Assembly: GCA_016788045.1 (NCBI GenBank)
Contig: JAEUTG010000021.1
Span: 16,534-80,533 of the forward strand
Reading direction: 5' to 3'
DNA from: Bacteroidales bacterium
GTDB taxonomy: Bacteria; Bacteroidota; Bacteroidia; Bacteroidales; Lentimicrobiaceae
DNA length: 64,000 bases
Below are positions 13,367-21,611 of the stretch, one piece after another. The position numbers were made by a program, and so were the translations under genes. Position 1 is the stretch's first letter. The number at the start of each line of letters is the position of its first letter. The notes below the pieces were generated by a model. That model was not told where the DNA came from and made no database searches. It saw nothing but the letters and a program-made list of their open reading frames with translations.

Positions 13367-14335
13367 CTACTTTAATTTAATTGTTTTATTGCTTCTTGCT
13401 GCTATTATGCTGGCATTCAGTTCAAAACCCAGCAGGATGATGATGGCATTGAAGTAAATCCACATCATAAAAACGATCAGGGTTCCTATGGAACCATAGA
13501 GGGAATTGTATTTTGAAAAGTTATTCACATAATAATTGAATCCGACAGAGGCAGCGATAAACAGCAGGGTGGTAAAGGTAGAACCGGCCGAAATAAACCG
13601 GAAGTGCTGTTTGGCACTGGGTGCGAAATAATAAAGGAAGGAAAAAGCGAAAAAAAGCAGGGCCAGTGTCACGATCCATTTGCCTGCGGTGATCATGAAT
13701 ATGGTAATATTTCCTGTGAGGATGCCATGCGACTCAAGCCAGGTAAGCACCACCGGCCCTATGGTAATGATGGCAATGGCTACAATCACAAGAAACGATA
13801 ACAGAAGCACCAGGGCTACCGAAACCAGTCTTTGCCTGAAGGCTGTTCTCGTCTCTAATGAATGATAGGTCTGGTTGAACGCTTCAATCAGGCTGTTGAT
13901 GCTGTTGGTGGCAAAATACATGGCCAGCAGAAAACCAAACGAGAGCAAACCACCCCGCGGACGCTTCACGATATCGAACAAGGTTTCTTCAACCGCCAGG
14001 TAAGCCTGCTGTGGAATGAAATCCTGCATCAGTTCAAGCAGACTGTCCTGAAAATCGGTGATCGGGATGTAGGGAATCAGGGTAAAGAAAAAGATGATGG
14101 CCGGGAAAATAGCCAGAAAGGTATTGAACGACAAAGCTGCGGCCCTCGTGGTGATGGAACCTTTCTGTATTCCTTTGATAAAAAAATCGGCCACGTAATA
14201 AAGGGCTACACCATCGAACCCCGGAATAACTATCCTTTTCGACCAGATGAGCAATGTTCTGACAATCCTGCTTTCAAGGATGAGGACTTTCAGTGAATCG
14301 GTAAGCTTCAGCAAACGATCGCGCAGTTGCTTCAT
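13367..14335 (-). CDS. YihY/BrkB family inner-membrane protein
   Basis: This 322-residue protein has about six membrane helices. It begins with a polar segment and then shows the family signature GSITTRAAALSFNTFLAIFPAIIFF, with A-x-x-S-F. The centre has SFGFLLAMYFATNSINSLIEAFNQTY and the C-terminal part MWIYFNAIIILLGFELNA. This is the YihY/UPF0761 family formerly called RNase BN. Its function is unsettled, with suggested roles in envelope or transport. It lies 13 bp after nadC and probably ends a three-gene operon (DUF4783, nadC, this gene). Confidence 0.88.
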   Translation of the reverse strand: MKQLRDRLLKLTDSLKVLILESRIVRTLLIWSKRIVIPGFDGVALYYVADFFIKGIQKGSITTRAAALSFNTFLAIFPAIIFFFTLIPYIPITDFQDSLLELMQDFIPQQAYLAVEETLFDIVKRPRGGLLSFGFLLAMYFATNSINSLIEAFNQTYHSLETRTAFRQRLVSVALVLLLSFLVIVAIAIITIGPVVLTWLESHGILTGNITIFMITAGKWIVTLALLFFAFSFLYYFAPSAKQHFRFISAGSTFTTLLFIAASVGFNYYVNNFSKYNSLYGSIGTLIVFMMWIYFNAIIILLGFELNASIIAARSNKTIKLK

Positions 14336-14348
14336 CAGGAATCGCAGG

Positions 14349-15182
14349 TTAAAAAGCTTTCAGGCTGAGGTCAAGGCTCCTGATCTGATGGGTGAGTGCC
14401 CCGACTGAGATAAAATCAACACCGGTTTCAGCATATTCCCTCAGGGTTTCCAGCGTGATGCCACCGGATGCCTCGGTTTCGTATTTCCCGGCGATGGTTT
14501 CAACCGCTTTTGTAAGGTCATCAGGCCGGAAGTTATCCAGCATTATCCTGTGAACGCCTCCTGTTTCCATCACCTGCCTGAGTTCCCCGAAATTCCTGAC
14601 CTCAATCTCAATTTTCAGCTTTTTCCCGGTCCGCTGCAGGTACTGATTGGCTGAATGAATCGCCTGCACAATCCCCCCGGCAAAATCAACATGGTTGTCC
14701 TTGATCAGGATCATATCGAACAAGCCGAAACGGTGATTAAACCCGCCTCCGTGTACGACAGCCATCTTCTCGATTTCCCTCAGCAGAGGTGTCGTTTTAC
14801 GGGTATCGAGTACCCTGGTTTTCAGGCCCTCAAGCGCTTTTACATAAAGTGAAGTGGTGGTTGCAATGCCACTCATGCGCTGCATAAAATTAAGCACCAG
14901 CCGTTCGGCTCTCAGGATGGCGGCCGAAGGTCCCTCCACAGTAAAAGCCACATCCCCTGTGGATACCTGATCCCCATCATTGAGCAATGGCAGCATAACA
15001 ATCTCAGCATCAACTGCCTTAAATATCCTGCGGGCCAGTTCAATTCCCGAAATAATACCCGGCTGCTTGATAAGAAGCCTGGCCTTTCCCGTAGCCCCTG
15101 AGGGAATAGTCGACAAGGAGGTATGGTCGCCGTCGCCGATATCTTCAGCCAATGCAGCGATGATAATTTCTTCAATGGTCAT
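14349..15182 (-). CDS. nadC: Nicotinate-nucleotide diphosphorylase (carboxylating), quinolinate phosphoribosyltransferase
   Basis: NadC converts quinolinate and PRPP to nicotinate mononucleotide in de novo NAD synthesis. The 277-residue length is typical. Recognisable motifs are EDIGDGDHTS near the N terminus, ERLVLNFMQRMSGIAT, TRVLDTRKTTPLLR (PRPP/quinolinate-binding basic residues), GGGFNHRFGLFDMILIKDNH and IEIEVRNFGEL. The C terminus has MLDNFRPDDL and GGITLETLREYAETGVDFISVGALTH. No other NAD-synthesis gene is visible in the window. It is followed closely by a BrkB-family gene. Confidence 0.95.
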   Translation of the reverse strand: MTIEEIIIAALAEDIGDGDHTSLSTIPSGATGKARLLIKQPGIISGIELARRIFKAVDAEIVMLPLLNDGDQVSTGDVAFTVEGPSAAILRAERLVLNFMQRMSGIATTTSLYVKALEGLKTRVLDTRKTTPLLREIEKMAVVHGGGFNHRFGLFDMILIKDNHVDFAGGIVQAIHSANQYLQRTGKKLKIEIEVRNFGELRQVMETGGVHRIMLDNFRPDDLTKAVETIAGKYETEASGGITLETLREYAETGVDFISVGALTHQIRSLDLSLKAF

Positions 15183-15200
15183 TCAAAGGTAAATTGAGAA

Positions 15201-15614
15201 TTAATCTTCGTCGGTTTCAAACTTCAGCTGATGAATCAGGGGCTGACCACCAATGACCTTCAGCAGAAAATAGGTTCTGAAAACATTGCTGCCACTCCGG
15301 TAAGAGCCAATGGCATACTGCGACCCATCGTTTGATTTGCCATGATGGCTGATGGAGAATGAGGCAGGCGGGTACTTCTGGAAAAATCCGCGCAAAATCA
15401 TCTCAGCCTGCGATTTGCTGTAGGTACCTTCATTCCCCGGGGTGGTCAGATCAATCGGGTTGTTGAAGAAAACACTCAGATCCTTCGCACTCCCGGTCTT
15501 GATGGCTGTCTGAATCCTGGGATTGATCTCAGCCTGTGCATTAACGGTGTTAACACAGAAAAAAGACAGCAAAACCGAAACAACAACAGCACTGATGAGA
15601 GGGTAACTTTTCAT
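15201..15614 (-). CDS. DUF4783 family secreted protein
   Basis: This 137-residue protein has a signal peptide (MKSYPLISAVVVSVLLSF, cleavage near VNAQA). The mature part looks like a small NTF2-like alpha+beta fold, with AIKTGSAKDLSVFFNNPIDL, YSKSQAEMILRGFFQKYPP and YAIGSYRSGSNVFRTYFLLK. This matches DUF4783, which in Bacteroidota commonly precedes nadC. Function is unknown. I chose the start at 15614 because it begins an ideal signal peptide. The in-frame ATG nine codons earlier adds an unlikely polar leader. Confidence 0.8.
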   Translation of the reverse strand: MKSYPLISAVVVSVLLSFFCVNTVNAQAEINPRIQTAIKTGSAKDLSVFFNNPIDLTTPGNEGTYSKSQAEMILRGFFQKYPPASFSISHHGKSNDGSQYAIGSYRSGSNVFRTYFLLKVIGGQPLIHQLKFETDED

Positions 15615-15819
15615 TTTATTGCTTTTTAAACCAGAAAACAATCACGTAAAGTGGTTCCTGGCGATCCTGTCAGTACAACAAGCACCTGAAGAAAATTTCA
15701 GTGGTTATTGCCGAAGGTTTTTGAAAAATATCAAAAACCGAACCAAATATACTAATAAATCCCTGGATGTTGTTTTCAAAGACCGATTTTTACCAACAAC
15801 CGGATTCATGAAAAACGGT

Positions 15820-15827
15820 TAAATTTG
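15820..15827 (+). promoter_or_regulatory. Bacteroidota -7 element for rlmH-rdgB
   Basis: TAAATTTG (TAnnTTTG) ends 13 bp before the rlmH ATG at 15841. The leader is therefore only a few nucleotides, which rules in the 15841 start over 15832. Confidence 0.6.
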
Positions 15828-15840
15828 CATTTTGGCCCCT

Positions 15841-16314
15841 ATGAGGATAACACTACTGGTAATCGGAAAAACCGATGAGGAATACCTGAGAAATGGCATC
15901 AGCAAGTATAGTGCCCGTATCGGGCATTACATAAAGTTTACGGTAAATGAAATCGTTACGCCTAAAAATTTCAGGCAACTGCAGCCAGCACAGTTGAAAG
16001 AGGCAGAAGGCAAGTTGTTGCTGCGCTTTTTTGAAGAAGCCGATCAGGTATTGTTGCTCGACGAAAATGGCCGGATGCATACCTCTGTTGAATTCTCCGG
16101 TGTATTGCAGAAATTCATGAATGCAGGTACCCGTCACCTGATGTTTGTGGTTGGAGGAGCTTTCGGCTTTTCCGAAGAGGTAGTTCAGGCCGCCAGCGGA
16201 AAGTTGTCACTTTCGGCCATGACTTTCTCCCATCAGATGGTACGTCTGTTCTTTACCGAACAACTGTACAGGGCTTTCACCATTATAAAGAATGAGCCAT
16301 ACCATAACAATTAA
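15841..16314 (+). CDS. rlmH: 23S rRNA (pseudouridine-1915-N3)-methyltransferase
   Basis: RlmH is a SPOUT methyltransferase that methylates pseudouridine 1915 in helix 69 of 23S rRNA using S-adenosylmethionine. The protein is 157 residues, standard for the family. Motifs include MRITLLVIGKT at the N terminus, LLLDENGRMHTSVEFS, the glycine-rich FVVGGAFGFSEEV of the SAM knot and LSLSAMTFSHQMVRLFFTEQLYRA. I chose the start at 15841, three codons inside the longest frame, by family alignment and promoter position. The next gene follows after 18 bp. Confidence 0.95.
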   Translation: MRITLLVIGKTDEEYLRNGISKYSARIGHYIKFTVNEIVTPKNFRQLQPAQLKEAEGKLLLRFFEEADQVLLLDENGRMHTSVEFSGVLQKFMNAGTRHLMFVVGGAFGFSEEVVQAASGKLSLSAMTFSHQMVRLFFTEQLYRAFTIIKNEPYHNN

Positions 16315-16332
16315 ACGCAAAAATCCCACTGC

Positions 16333-16923
16333 ATGGAAGCCATTGTATTTGCCACCAACAACAAGCATAAAATAGAGGAAATCCAGGCAATCCTGGGCAA
16401 CTACATCCGCATCATTCCCCTGAGTGAAACCGGCTGTACCGAAGAGATCCCCGAAACCAGCCTGACCATAGAAGGCAATGCGGTGCAGAAGGCCATGTAT
16501 GTTTTTGAAAAGTATCATGTCGGGTGTTTTGCCGATGATACAGGGCTTGAAGTGGAAGCCCTCGGAGGAAGACCAGGGGTAAAGTCGGCCAGGTATGCCG
16601 GGCCGGGCCACGACTTTGACGCCAATGTTACAAAGCTGCTGAAAGAGCTTCAGGGACAGCTGAGCCGCAGAGCCCGCTTTAAAACGGTGATCTCACTGGT
16701 AACCAGGGACCATGAAATGATTTTTGAAGGCATCATCAATGGAATTATCACAACCGAAAGACGCGGAAAAGGTGGGTTCGGCTATGACCCTGTTTTTATC
16801 CCTGATGGCTACGAACAAACTTTTGCCGAAATGCCCGCAGAACTGAAAAACGCCATCAGCCACCGGGCTATTGCAACCAGAAAACTGGTTTCCTTCCTGC
16901 AGGAACAGTACAATAAAAAATAA
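16333..16923 (+). CDS. rdgB: XTP/dITP diphosphatase (HAM1 family)
   Basis: RdgB hydrolyses non-canonical purine triphosphates (dITP, XTP) to monophosphates, keeping them out of DNA. The protein is 196 residues. Motifs are FATNNKHKIEEIQAIL at the N terminus, GNAVQKAMYVFEKY, CFADDTGLEVEALGG, PGVKSARYAG, FGYDPVFIP and the SHRAIATRKL near the C terminus, all HAM1 landmarks. It probably shares the rlmH transcript. The end abuts a strong hairpin (16922-16967) that serves mainly the opposite strand. Confidence 0.95.
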   Translation: MEAIVFATNNKHKIEEIQAILGNYIRIIPLSETGCTEEIPETSLTIEGNAVQKAMYVFEKYHVGCFADDTGLEVEALGGRPGVKSARYAGPGHDFDANVTKLLKELQGQLSRRARFKTVISLVTRDHEMIFEGIINGIITTERRGKGGFGYDPVFIPDGYEQTFAEMPAELKNAISHRAIATRKLVSFLQEQYNKK

Positions 16924-16967
16924 GAGAAGCTGTTCAATGCCGGGAGGGCATATAAACAGCTTCTCTT
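16922..16967 (-). terminator. Intrinsic terminator of the 16985-18640 gene
   Basis: A 13 bp perfect outer stem (16922-16934 with 16955-16967) encloses an inner ATGCC/GGCAT stem. On the minus strand the hairpin is followed by a T-rich run (TTATTTTTTATTG) inside the rdgB 3' end. The plus-strand side has no T run. Confidence 0.7.
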
Positions 16968-16984
16968 CAGACAGAAATTACGGG

Positions 16985-18640
16985 TTATTTCGTTGTCTTC
17001 ACCTTGGTAACTGTCTTGTTTTCATAAACATAAACAAACTTACCATCGGTAGTGAGTGTTGTGGTTGCACCCTTTCTTGCTTTAAATTCCAGATAATTGT
17101 TACTATCAAGGTTAAAGGCAGCAATATCGGCTCCGGAGGTTTTCATCACCACGATGTTATCGAAGCGGTCTTCAAGGGCTGAGGTTTTATACTTTCCGCT
17201 TCCAACAAGATCTCCATTGTTCATTTTAAAGGTTGATACGCCTTTTTCACCGATAACGGTAACCATATCCTTGTAAGGGAAGATCATTTCTGCATTCCCA
17301 ACGCCACCTTTTGCCACCGGAACTTCGTAATATTCTTTACCGGTATTCACATCCATCGAATACAAGGCTTTGCCGCTGGATACTATCACCCTGTCGCCGG
17401 CTTCGATCATGTTGGTGATTCCTTTACGGAAACGTTCAGAATCCCAGATCAGCTTTCCATCGGTCGTACTGAAAGCCTGAACTCCATTGGGCTTGATGTT
17501 CGGATACCAGATTCTCCATTCCTCGGTAATGGTAACTGAGCCGTCAGGATTATTGGTTCTCTTGTAAATGTATGCCTGGGCTTCAACGGTTCCCCCAATC
17601 TGAAGCAGAATCTTATCACCCATTACATACATATTCGGAATCGCCCTTGCATCTTTGATCTCGGGTGAAGTCCAGAGTAGCTTGCCTGAATTGAAATCGT
17701 ATTTCTTGATGTACTGGTTGCGTTTGTTCGACATATCCAGTACATAAAGGTCGTCGCCTACCCTTACCGGATCAGCTACACCCCCGTAAACCCCGAAACG
17801 CTTTGCACCGGCAGGGCGGCCTGCCAGTCCGTCGGGGGTATAATCAAATGCAGCTGACCACAGGGAAGCACCGGTCTTGATGTCATACACCTGATACCCG
17901 TTCATTCTCAGGATTACCTTATCTCCCTCAACAAAAAGATCGTAAAGAAATTCCCTCGAAACTGCCTTACGCTCAGCCCTTCCGATATAGGTATTCTCCC
18001 ATACGATATCGCCATTCTTCACATTGATTTTGGCAATCTGGTTCTTGAAGCCTGAAAACAAGGCCCCGAGAGAACTGGGAACAAAATTCACCGTAACCAG
18101 ATATCCGTCAGATGTATATACATAAGCACCCACTACCCCTTTAAACTTAACCGTTGACCAGCGCTCTTCCCCGGTCTTGGCCTTAATAAATACCATTTCT
18201 TTTTTCATTGAAATGGCAAAGCTTTGCTCTTCAGGAATATAAACAACGTTATCTTCACTCACATCCTGATATTTATCGGTTGACCATAAAAAAGTCCCGG
18301 TCTCCATGTCAACACAGGCTATCTGATCCTTACCCAGCTTCCGGTCGAAAAGAAAAATAATGTTGGATTCCCAGAAAGGGATCAGCTCATCAATCTTCCC
18401 GAGCTTCGGAGCCACATCTTTGAATCTCTTGGTCCATTTTACTTTACCGGTGGCATTTTCGAAAACTGTAATCTCTTTGTCGGATGCAGCATAGCTGTAT
18501 CCCCGTTCTTCAGTACCCGTGCCATTGTACTGAATCTTATGATCCATCTTCGACTCCCATACCACAGGCATGTCATCCTGAGCCCGGGTAAACATTGCAC
18601 CTGTAAGAAGTGCAGCCATTAAAAAAAACTTTGTTTTCAT
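16985..18640 (-). CDS. Secreted PQQ-like beta-propeller repeat protein
   Basis: This 551-residue protein has a signal peptide (MKTKFFLMAALLTGAMFTRA). The mature protein is built of repeats with Trp and Asp/Gly turns such as ATGKVKWTKRF, ETGTFLWSTDK, KTGEERWSTVK, KNGDIVWENTY and SGKLLWTSPE. These are the tryptophan-docking-type repeats of PQQ-like (BamB-like) propellers. No catalytic PQQ site is evident, so a binding or scaffolding role is more likely than dehydrogenase activity. It lies 24 bp after the small gene at 18665-19027 and has its own terminator downstream. Confidence 0.82.
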   Translation of the reverse strand: MKTKFFLMAALLTGAMFTRAQDDMPVVWESKMDHKIQYNGTGTEERGYSYAASDKEITVFENATGKVKWTKRFKDVAPKLGKIDELIPFWESNIIFLFDRKLGKDQIACVDMETGTFLWSTDKYQDVSEDNVVYIPEEQSFAISMKKEMVFIKAKTGEERWSTVKFKGVVGAYVYTSDGYLVTVNFVPSSLGALFSGFKNQIAKINVKNGDIVWENTYIGRAERKAVSREFLYDLFVEGDKVILRMNGYQVYDIKTGASLWSAAFDYTPDGLAGRPAGAKRFGVYGGVADPVRVGDDLYVLDMSNKRNQYIKKYDFNSGKLLWTSPEIKDARAIPNMYVMGDKILLQIGGTVEAQAYIYKRTNNPDGSVTITEEWRIWYPNIKPNGVQAFSTTDGKLIWDSERFRKGITNMIEAGDRVIVSSGKALYSMDVNTGKEYYEVPVAKGGVGNAEMIFPYKDMVTVIGEKGVSTFKMNNGDLVGSGKYKTSALEDRFDNIVVMKTSGADIAAFNLDSNNYLEFKARKGATTTLTTDGKFVYVYENKTVTKVKTTK

Positions 18641-18664
18641 GAATCTGTTGTTTTGGTTTGATGA

Positions 18665-19027
18665 TTAAAAACTGAAGGTATATTGAAATTTATAGCTTTT
18701 ACCTTTGGGAACCTTGAAGGAAAACCTGTACCGCTTCATTATATCCTTCATGCGGTTCTGCTTATCTATCGGATTCTCCCCGTCGTTTACCACGAATACA
18801 GTGGCAACCACCCCTTTTTCACGGATGGTTATGTCGAAAACATAATTGCCTGAAATATTGCTTTCCTGAATCTCTTTGCGGAAATCAGATTCAGGGGATG
18901 CCGATACCGAATCCAGTTCAGCAACCGCTCTCAGCACGATGGCATCTTTGTATTCGACCAATTGCTTTTTTTGCCCGAACGACAGCATCACCATCAAGGC
19001 AAACCCGAGTGTAAATAATACTTTCAT
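18665..19027 (-). CDS. Small secreted protein of unknown function
   Basis: This 120-residue protein has a signal peptide (MKVLFTLGFALMVMLSFGQ). The mature part has alternating beta-type stretches: GNYVFDITIREKGVVATVFVVND, then a helix DKQNRMKDIMKRYRFSF and the end GKSYKFQYTFSF. The layout of two strands, a helix and strands is like small periplasmic TonB-C-like domains, but no diagnostic motif is present, so I do not assign the family. It lies between two propeller protein genes on the same strand, and the three may form one export-related unit. Confidence 0.65.
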   Translation of the reverse strand: MKVLFTLGFALMVMLSFGQKKQLVEYKDAIVLRAVAELDSVSASPESDFRKEIQESNISGNYVFDITIREKGVVATVFVVNDGENPIDKQNRMKDIMKRYRFSFKVPKGKSYKFQYTFSF

Positions 19028-19097
19028 ATACAGCTGTTTTTATTGATGAATCATAAATCAACCCTGAACCTGTGTCCCGGTAACGGATGCTGAGCTT

Positions 19098-20258
19098 TTA
19101 TTCCACTGGAAGGTTCCACTGCAGCACCTTGTTACCGAAAGTGGCAAATACCGACTTGTCGTCAGGTGTAAATTCCACAAAAACCCTTCCGTCGGAAGGC
19201 ATATCCAGTTTATCAATCCCTTCAAACAGGCGGTAGCCCATTTCAAGCCGCTGATTCACCTGTCCATTGGTAAAATCGTGCACCCTGATCTCTGCAAACT
19301 TCCCCCAGCTTACCACCGCAATCATGCTGCCATCGTGGCTCAGCCTGAAGTCGGGTTCGTAATTGGAGTTTGAGGGAAATACAACCCGTGTAGCCTCCAG
19401 CTTTACGGCATCAATCACACTTATAAAGTTTTGCCGGCCCGAGGTTGCTGTTGTAGCCTTGGCATGCGGGATATTCAGACACAGGATGTTCCTGCCGTCA
19501 CCGGTCCATTCCAGCCGGTAAATATTGTCGTAGAATTCATTCACCGAAGTCTGGTACGTAAAGTCATCCATTGAATAAATGGATACTACCTGTTTGTATT
19601 TCAGGGTAAATTTCTTCCCTTTTTTATTCTTTTTGAAATAAGGATCCTTGTTCAGGAAACTTTCCCTGGGTCGTTCCGAAATTCCGAAAAATCTGCCATC
19701 CGGACTGATGCACAGGCTGTTGGTAGCATATTCGTTGTTGATCGAGCGCAGCACTTTGCCGGTCGCCAGATCGACCACTTCGACCGTATTGCCCTGAAGG
19801 GTGAGTGCAAACTTTTCGTCAGGAGATATTTTTACATCGTGGTAGTTATCAAACCGTTTCACACTTTGTCCGCCCGATGCGTCCACAATCTCGAAGTCAA
19901 CTTCACGGTCTTTGTTTCTGGCAAAATCAATATAAAACAACTGCTGCAGCAAAAGATACTTCCCTCCCGCCGACCAGCTTACCTTTGAACCGGCATACCA
20001 GTTGCCTACATCGAACTTCTTCACCGGTTTGCGGGAAGAAATATCCACGATATAAAGCGGATAACTCTGGGTGGTTGCAATGGCCAGGTATTGACGGTCG
20101 GGCGACATGGCCAGTCCCGACTGGATGTATTTGGCATCTATCGCCTGAAAACGTTCATACTCCGCATTGATGGTCTGCGCGTTGGAGTAGTTAACAGAGT
20201 TCAGTAAAAGAAGTGAAAACAGGCAAAAAGCCAAATGTCCGTGTCTTATCATTGTCAT
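19098..20258 (-). CDS. Secreted WD40-like beta-propeller protein
   Basis: This 386-residue protein has a signal peptide (hydrophobic residues 8-24, ending SNAQT). It contains WD40/YVTN-like repeats: AMSPDRQYLAIATTQSYPLYIVDI, VSWSAGGKYLLLQ, ISPDEKFALTLQ, ISPDGRFFGIS, WTGDGRNILCL, LSHDGSMIAVV and FTPDDKSVFATFGNKVLQWNL. Each repeat has the S/T-x-D-G/D/E-K motif. The predicted role is protein-protein contact at the periplasmic or outer surface. No enzymatic motif is visible. A -7 element for the gene lies at 20303-20310. Confidence 0.82.
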   Translation of the reverse strand: MTMIRHGHLAFCLFSLLLLNSVNYSNAQTINAEYERFQAIDAKYIQSGLAMSPDRQYLAIATTQSYPLYIVDISSRKPVKKFDVGNWYAGSKVSWSAGGKYLLLQQLFYIDFARNKDREVDFEIVDASGGQSVKRFDNYHDVKISPDEKFALTLQGNTVEVVDLATGKVLRSINNEYATNSLCISPDGRFFGISERPRESFLNKDPYFKKNKKGKKFTLKYKQVVSIYSMDDFTYQTSVNEFYDNIYRLEWTGDGRNILCLNIPHAKATTATSGRQNFISVIDAVKLEATRVVFPSNSNYEPDFRLSHDGSMIAVVSWGKFAEIRVHDFTNGQVNQRLEMGYRLFEGIDKLDMPSDGRVFVEFTPDDKSVFATFGNKVLQWNLPVE

Positions 20259-20302
20259 AGGATGGTTGTTTGATGAAGCCTGTATGCGGAACCTTCAATT
20301 AA

Positions 20303-20310
20303 CAAATTTA
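20303..20310 (-). promoter_or_regulatory. Bacteroidota -7 element for the WD40-like gene
   Basis: The minus strand reads TAAATTTG, an exact TAnnTTTG match, 44 bp upstream of the ATG at 20258. It probably drives the genes 20258 to 16985. Confidence 0.5.
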
Positions 20311-20529
20311 AGGCAGGATTTAAAAAATGATATACCTATAAATACTGATATTTTTTTATCAGGCTTACCAATCATAAAAAATCTTATCTGATTGATATAC
20401 AACACTTAATAAAAACTCAAATGGATCAGTCTGTATAAATCTCAAAGTTTAAGGTTACAAATCAGGCACCGGAATAACACTTTCGTGTGACTCAGGTACA
20501 TAAAACCGGGTAAACTTCAATGGCACGAA

Positions 20530-21597
20530 TCAGACTCTGTTTTCGACAAACCGCTCCCACCTGGCCAACAATTGCTGCATATCGGCAGGCAGTTCAGAAT
20601 CGAAAAACATCTTTTTACCGCTCACCGGATGGATAAAACCCAGTGATTTTGCATGCAGCGCCTGCCGGGGCAGCAGTTCGAAGCAGTTTTCTACGAATTT
20701 ACGATAGGTTCCCGAGGTCGTGCCTTTCAGTATCTGGCTTCCTCCGTAGCGTTCATCACTGAAGAGGGGGTGACCGAGGTATTTCATGTGGGCCCTGATC
20801 TGGTGTGTTCTTCCCGTTTCGAGACGGCATTCGACCAGGCTAATGTAACTGTAGCTCTTCAGCACCTTGTAATGCGTTACCGCATGGCGGCCATGCTCCC
20901 CATCCGGAAAAACGGTCATCACCAGCCGGTTACTCAGGTTACGCCCCACATGACCGGTAATGGTTCCTTCATCTTCCCTGGGCGTGCCCCAGACAATGGC
21001 CTGATACGAGCGTTCGATGGTGTGGTCAAAGAAATTGCGGGCCAGCAGGGTTTGTGCTTCTTCGGTCTTGGCTACCAGCAGAATTCCGGAAGTATCCTTG
21101 TCGATGCGGTGAACCAGCAGCGGGCTGGTAGCAGGCGGGCAACCGGGAGTATGCTGAAAGTGCCACAGCAGGGCATTCACAAGGGTGCCATCCCAGTTAC
21201 CATGCCCCGGATGTACCACCATTCCCGCCGGTTTGTTGACCACAACCAGGGATTCATCCTCATAAACGATACTGAGAGGGATCTCTTCGGGCAGAATCTC
21301 ATTCACCCTGGGCGGATGGGCCACCACCACCGAGATCACATCGCCTGGCTTAACCCGGTAATTCTGCTTCTCCGTTTTTCCGTTGACAAGAATATTGCCG
21401 GCTTTTGCTGCCTGCTGTATCTTGTTGCGCGAAGCATTTTCGATACGCAGCATCAGAAATTTATCCATCCTGATCAGCCCCTGGCCCTTGTCGGCCACAA
21501 TCCGGTGGTGTTCAAACAACTCAGCTTCAGAACTCTCATCATCATCCGGGACAATGATTTCATCAAGCTCTTCCGGATCAGCTTCGTATCTGTCCAT
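20530..21597 (-). CDS. rluD: RluA/RluD-family 23S rRNA pseudouridine synthase
   Basis: This 355-residue enzyme isomerises uridine to pseudouridine in 23S rRNA. An acidic N-terminal leader (~1-35) precedes an S4 RNA-binding domain (~40-100, with RIENASRNKIQQAAKAGNIL and YRVKPGDVIS). The catalytic domain follows, with the family motif VHRIDKDTSGILLVAKT containing the catalytic Asp, then GRTHQIRAHMKYLGHPLFSDERYGG. The C terminus is RQALHAKSLGFIHPVSGKKMFF. RluD is the likeliest subfamily by length and S4 domain, but RluA/RluC specificity cannot be excluded. It sits 14 bp after a T9SS protein gene. Confidence 0.88.
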   Translation of the reverse strand: MDRYEADPEELDEIIVPDDDESSEAELFEHHRIVADKGQGLIRMDKFLMLRIENASRNKIQQAAKAGNILVNGKTEKQNYRVKPGDVISVVVAHPPRVNEILPEEIPLSIVYEDESLVVVNKPAGMVVHPGHGNWDGTLVNALLWHFQHTPGCPPATSPLLVHRIDKDTSGILLVAKTEEAQTLLARNFFDHTIERSYQAIVWGTPREDEGTITGHVGRNLSNRLVMTVFPDGEHGRHAVTHYKVLKSYSYISLVECRLETGRTHQIRAHMKYLGHPLFSDERYGGSQILKGTTSGTYRKFVENCFELLPRQALHAKSLGFIHPVSGKKMFFDSELPADMQQLLARWERFVENRV

Positions 21598-21611
21598 ATC
21601 TTACAGGGAAA

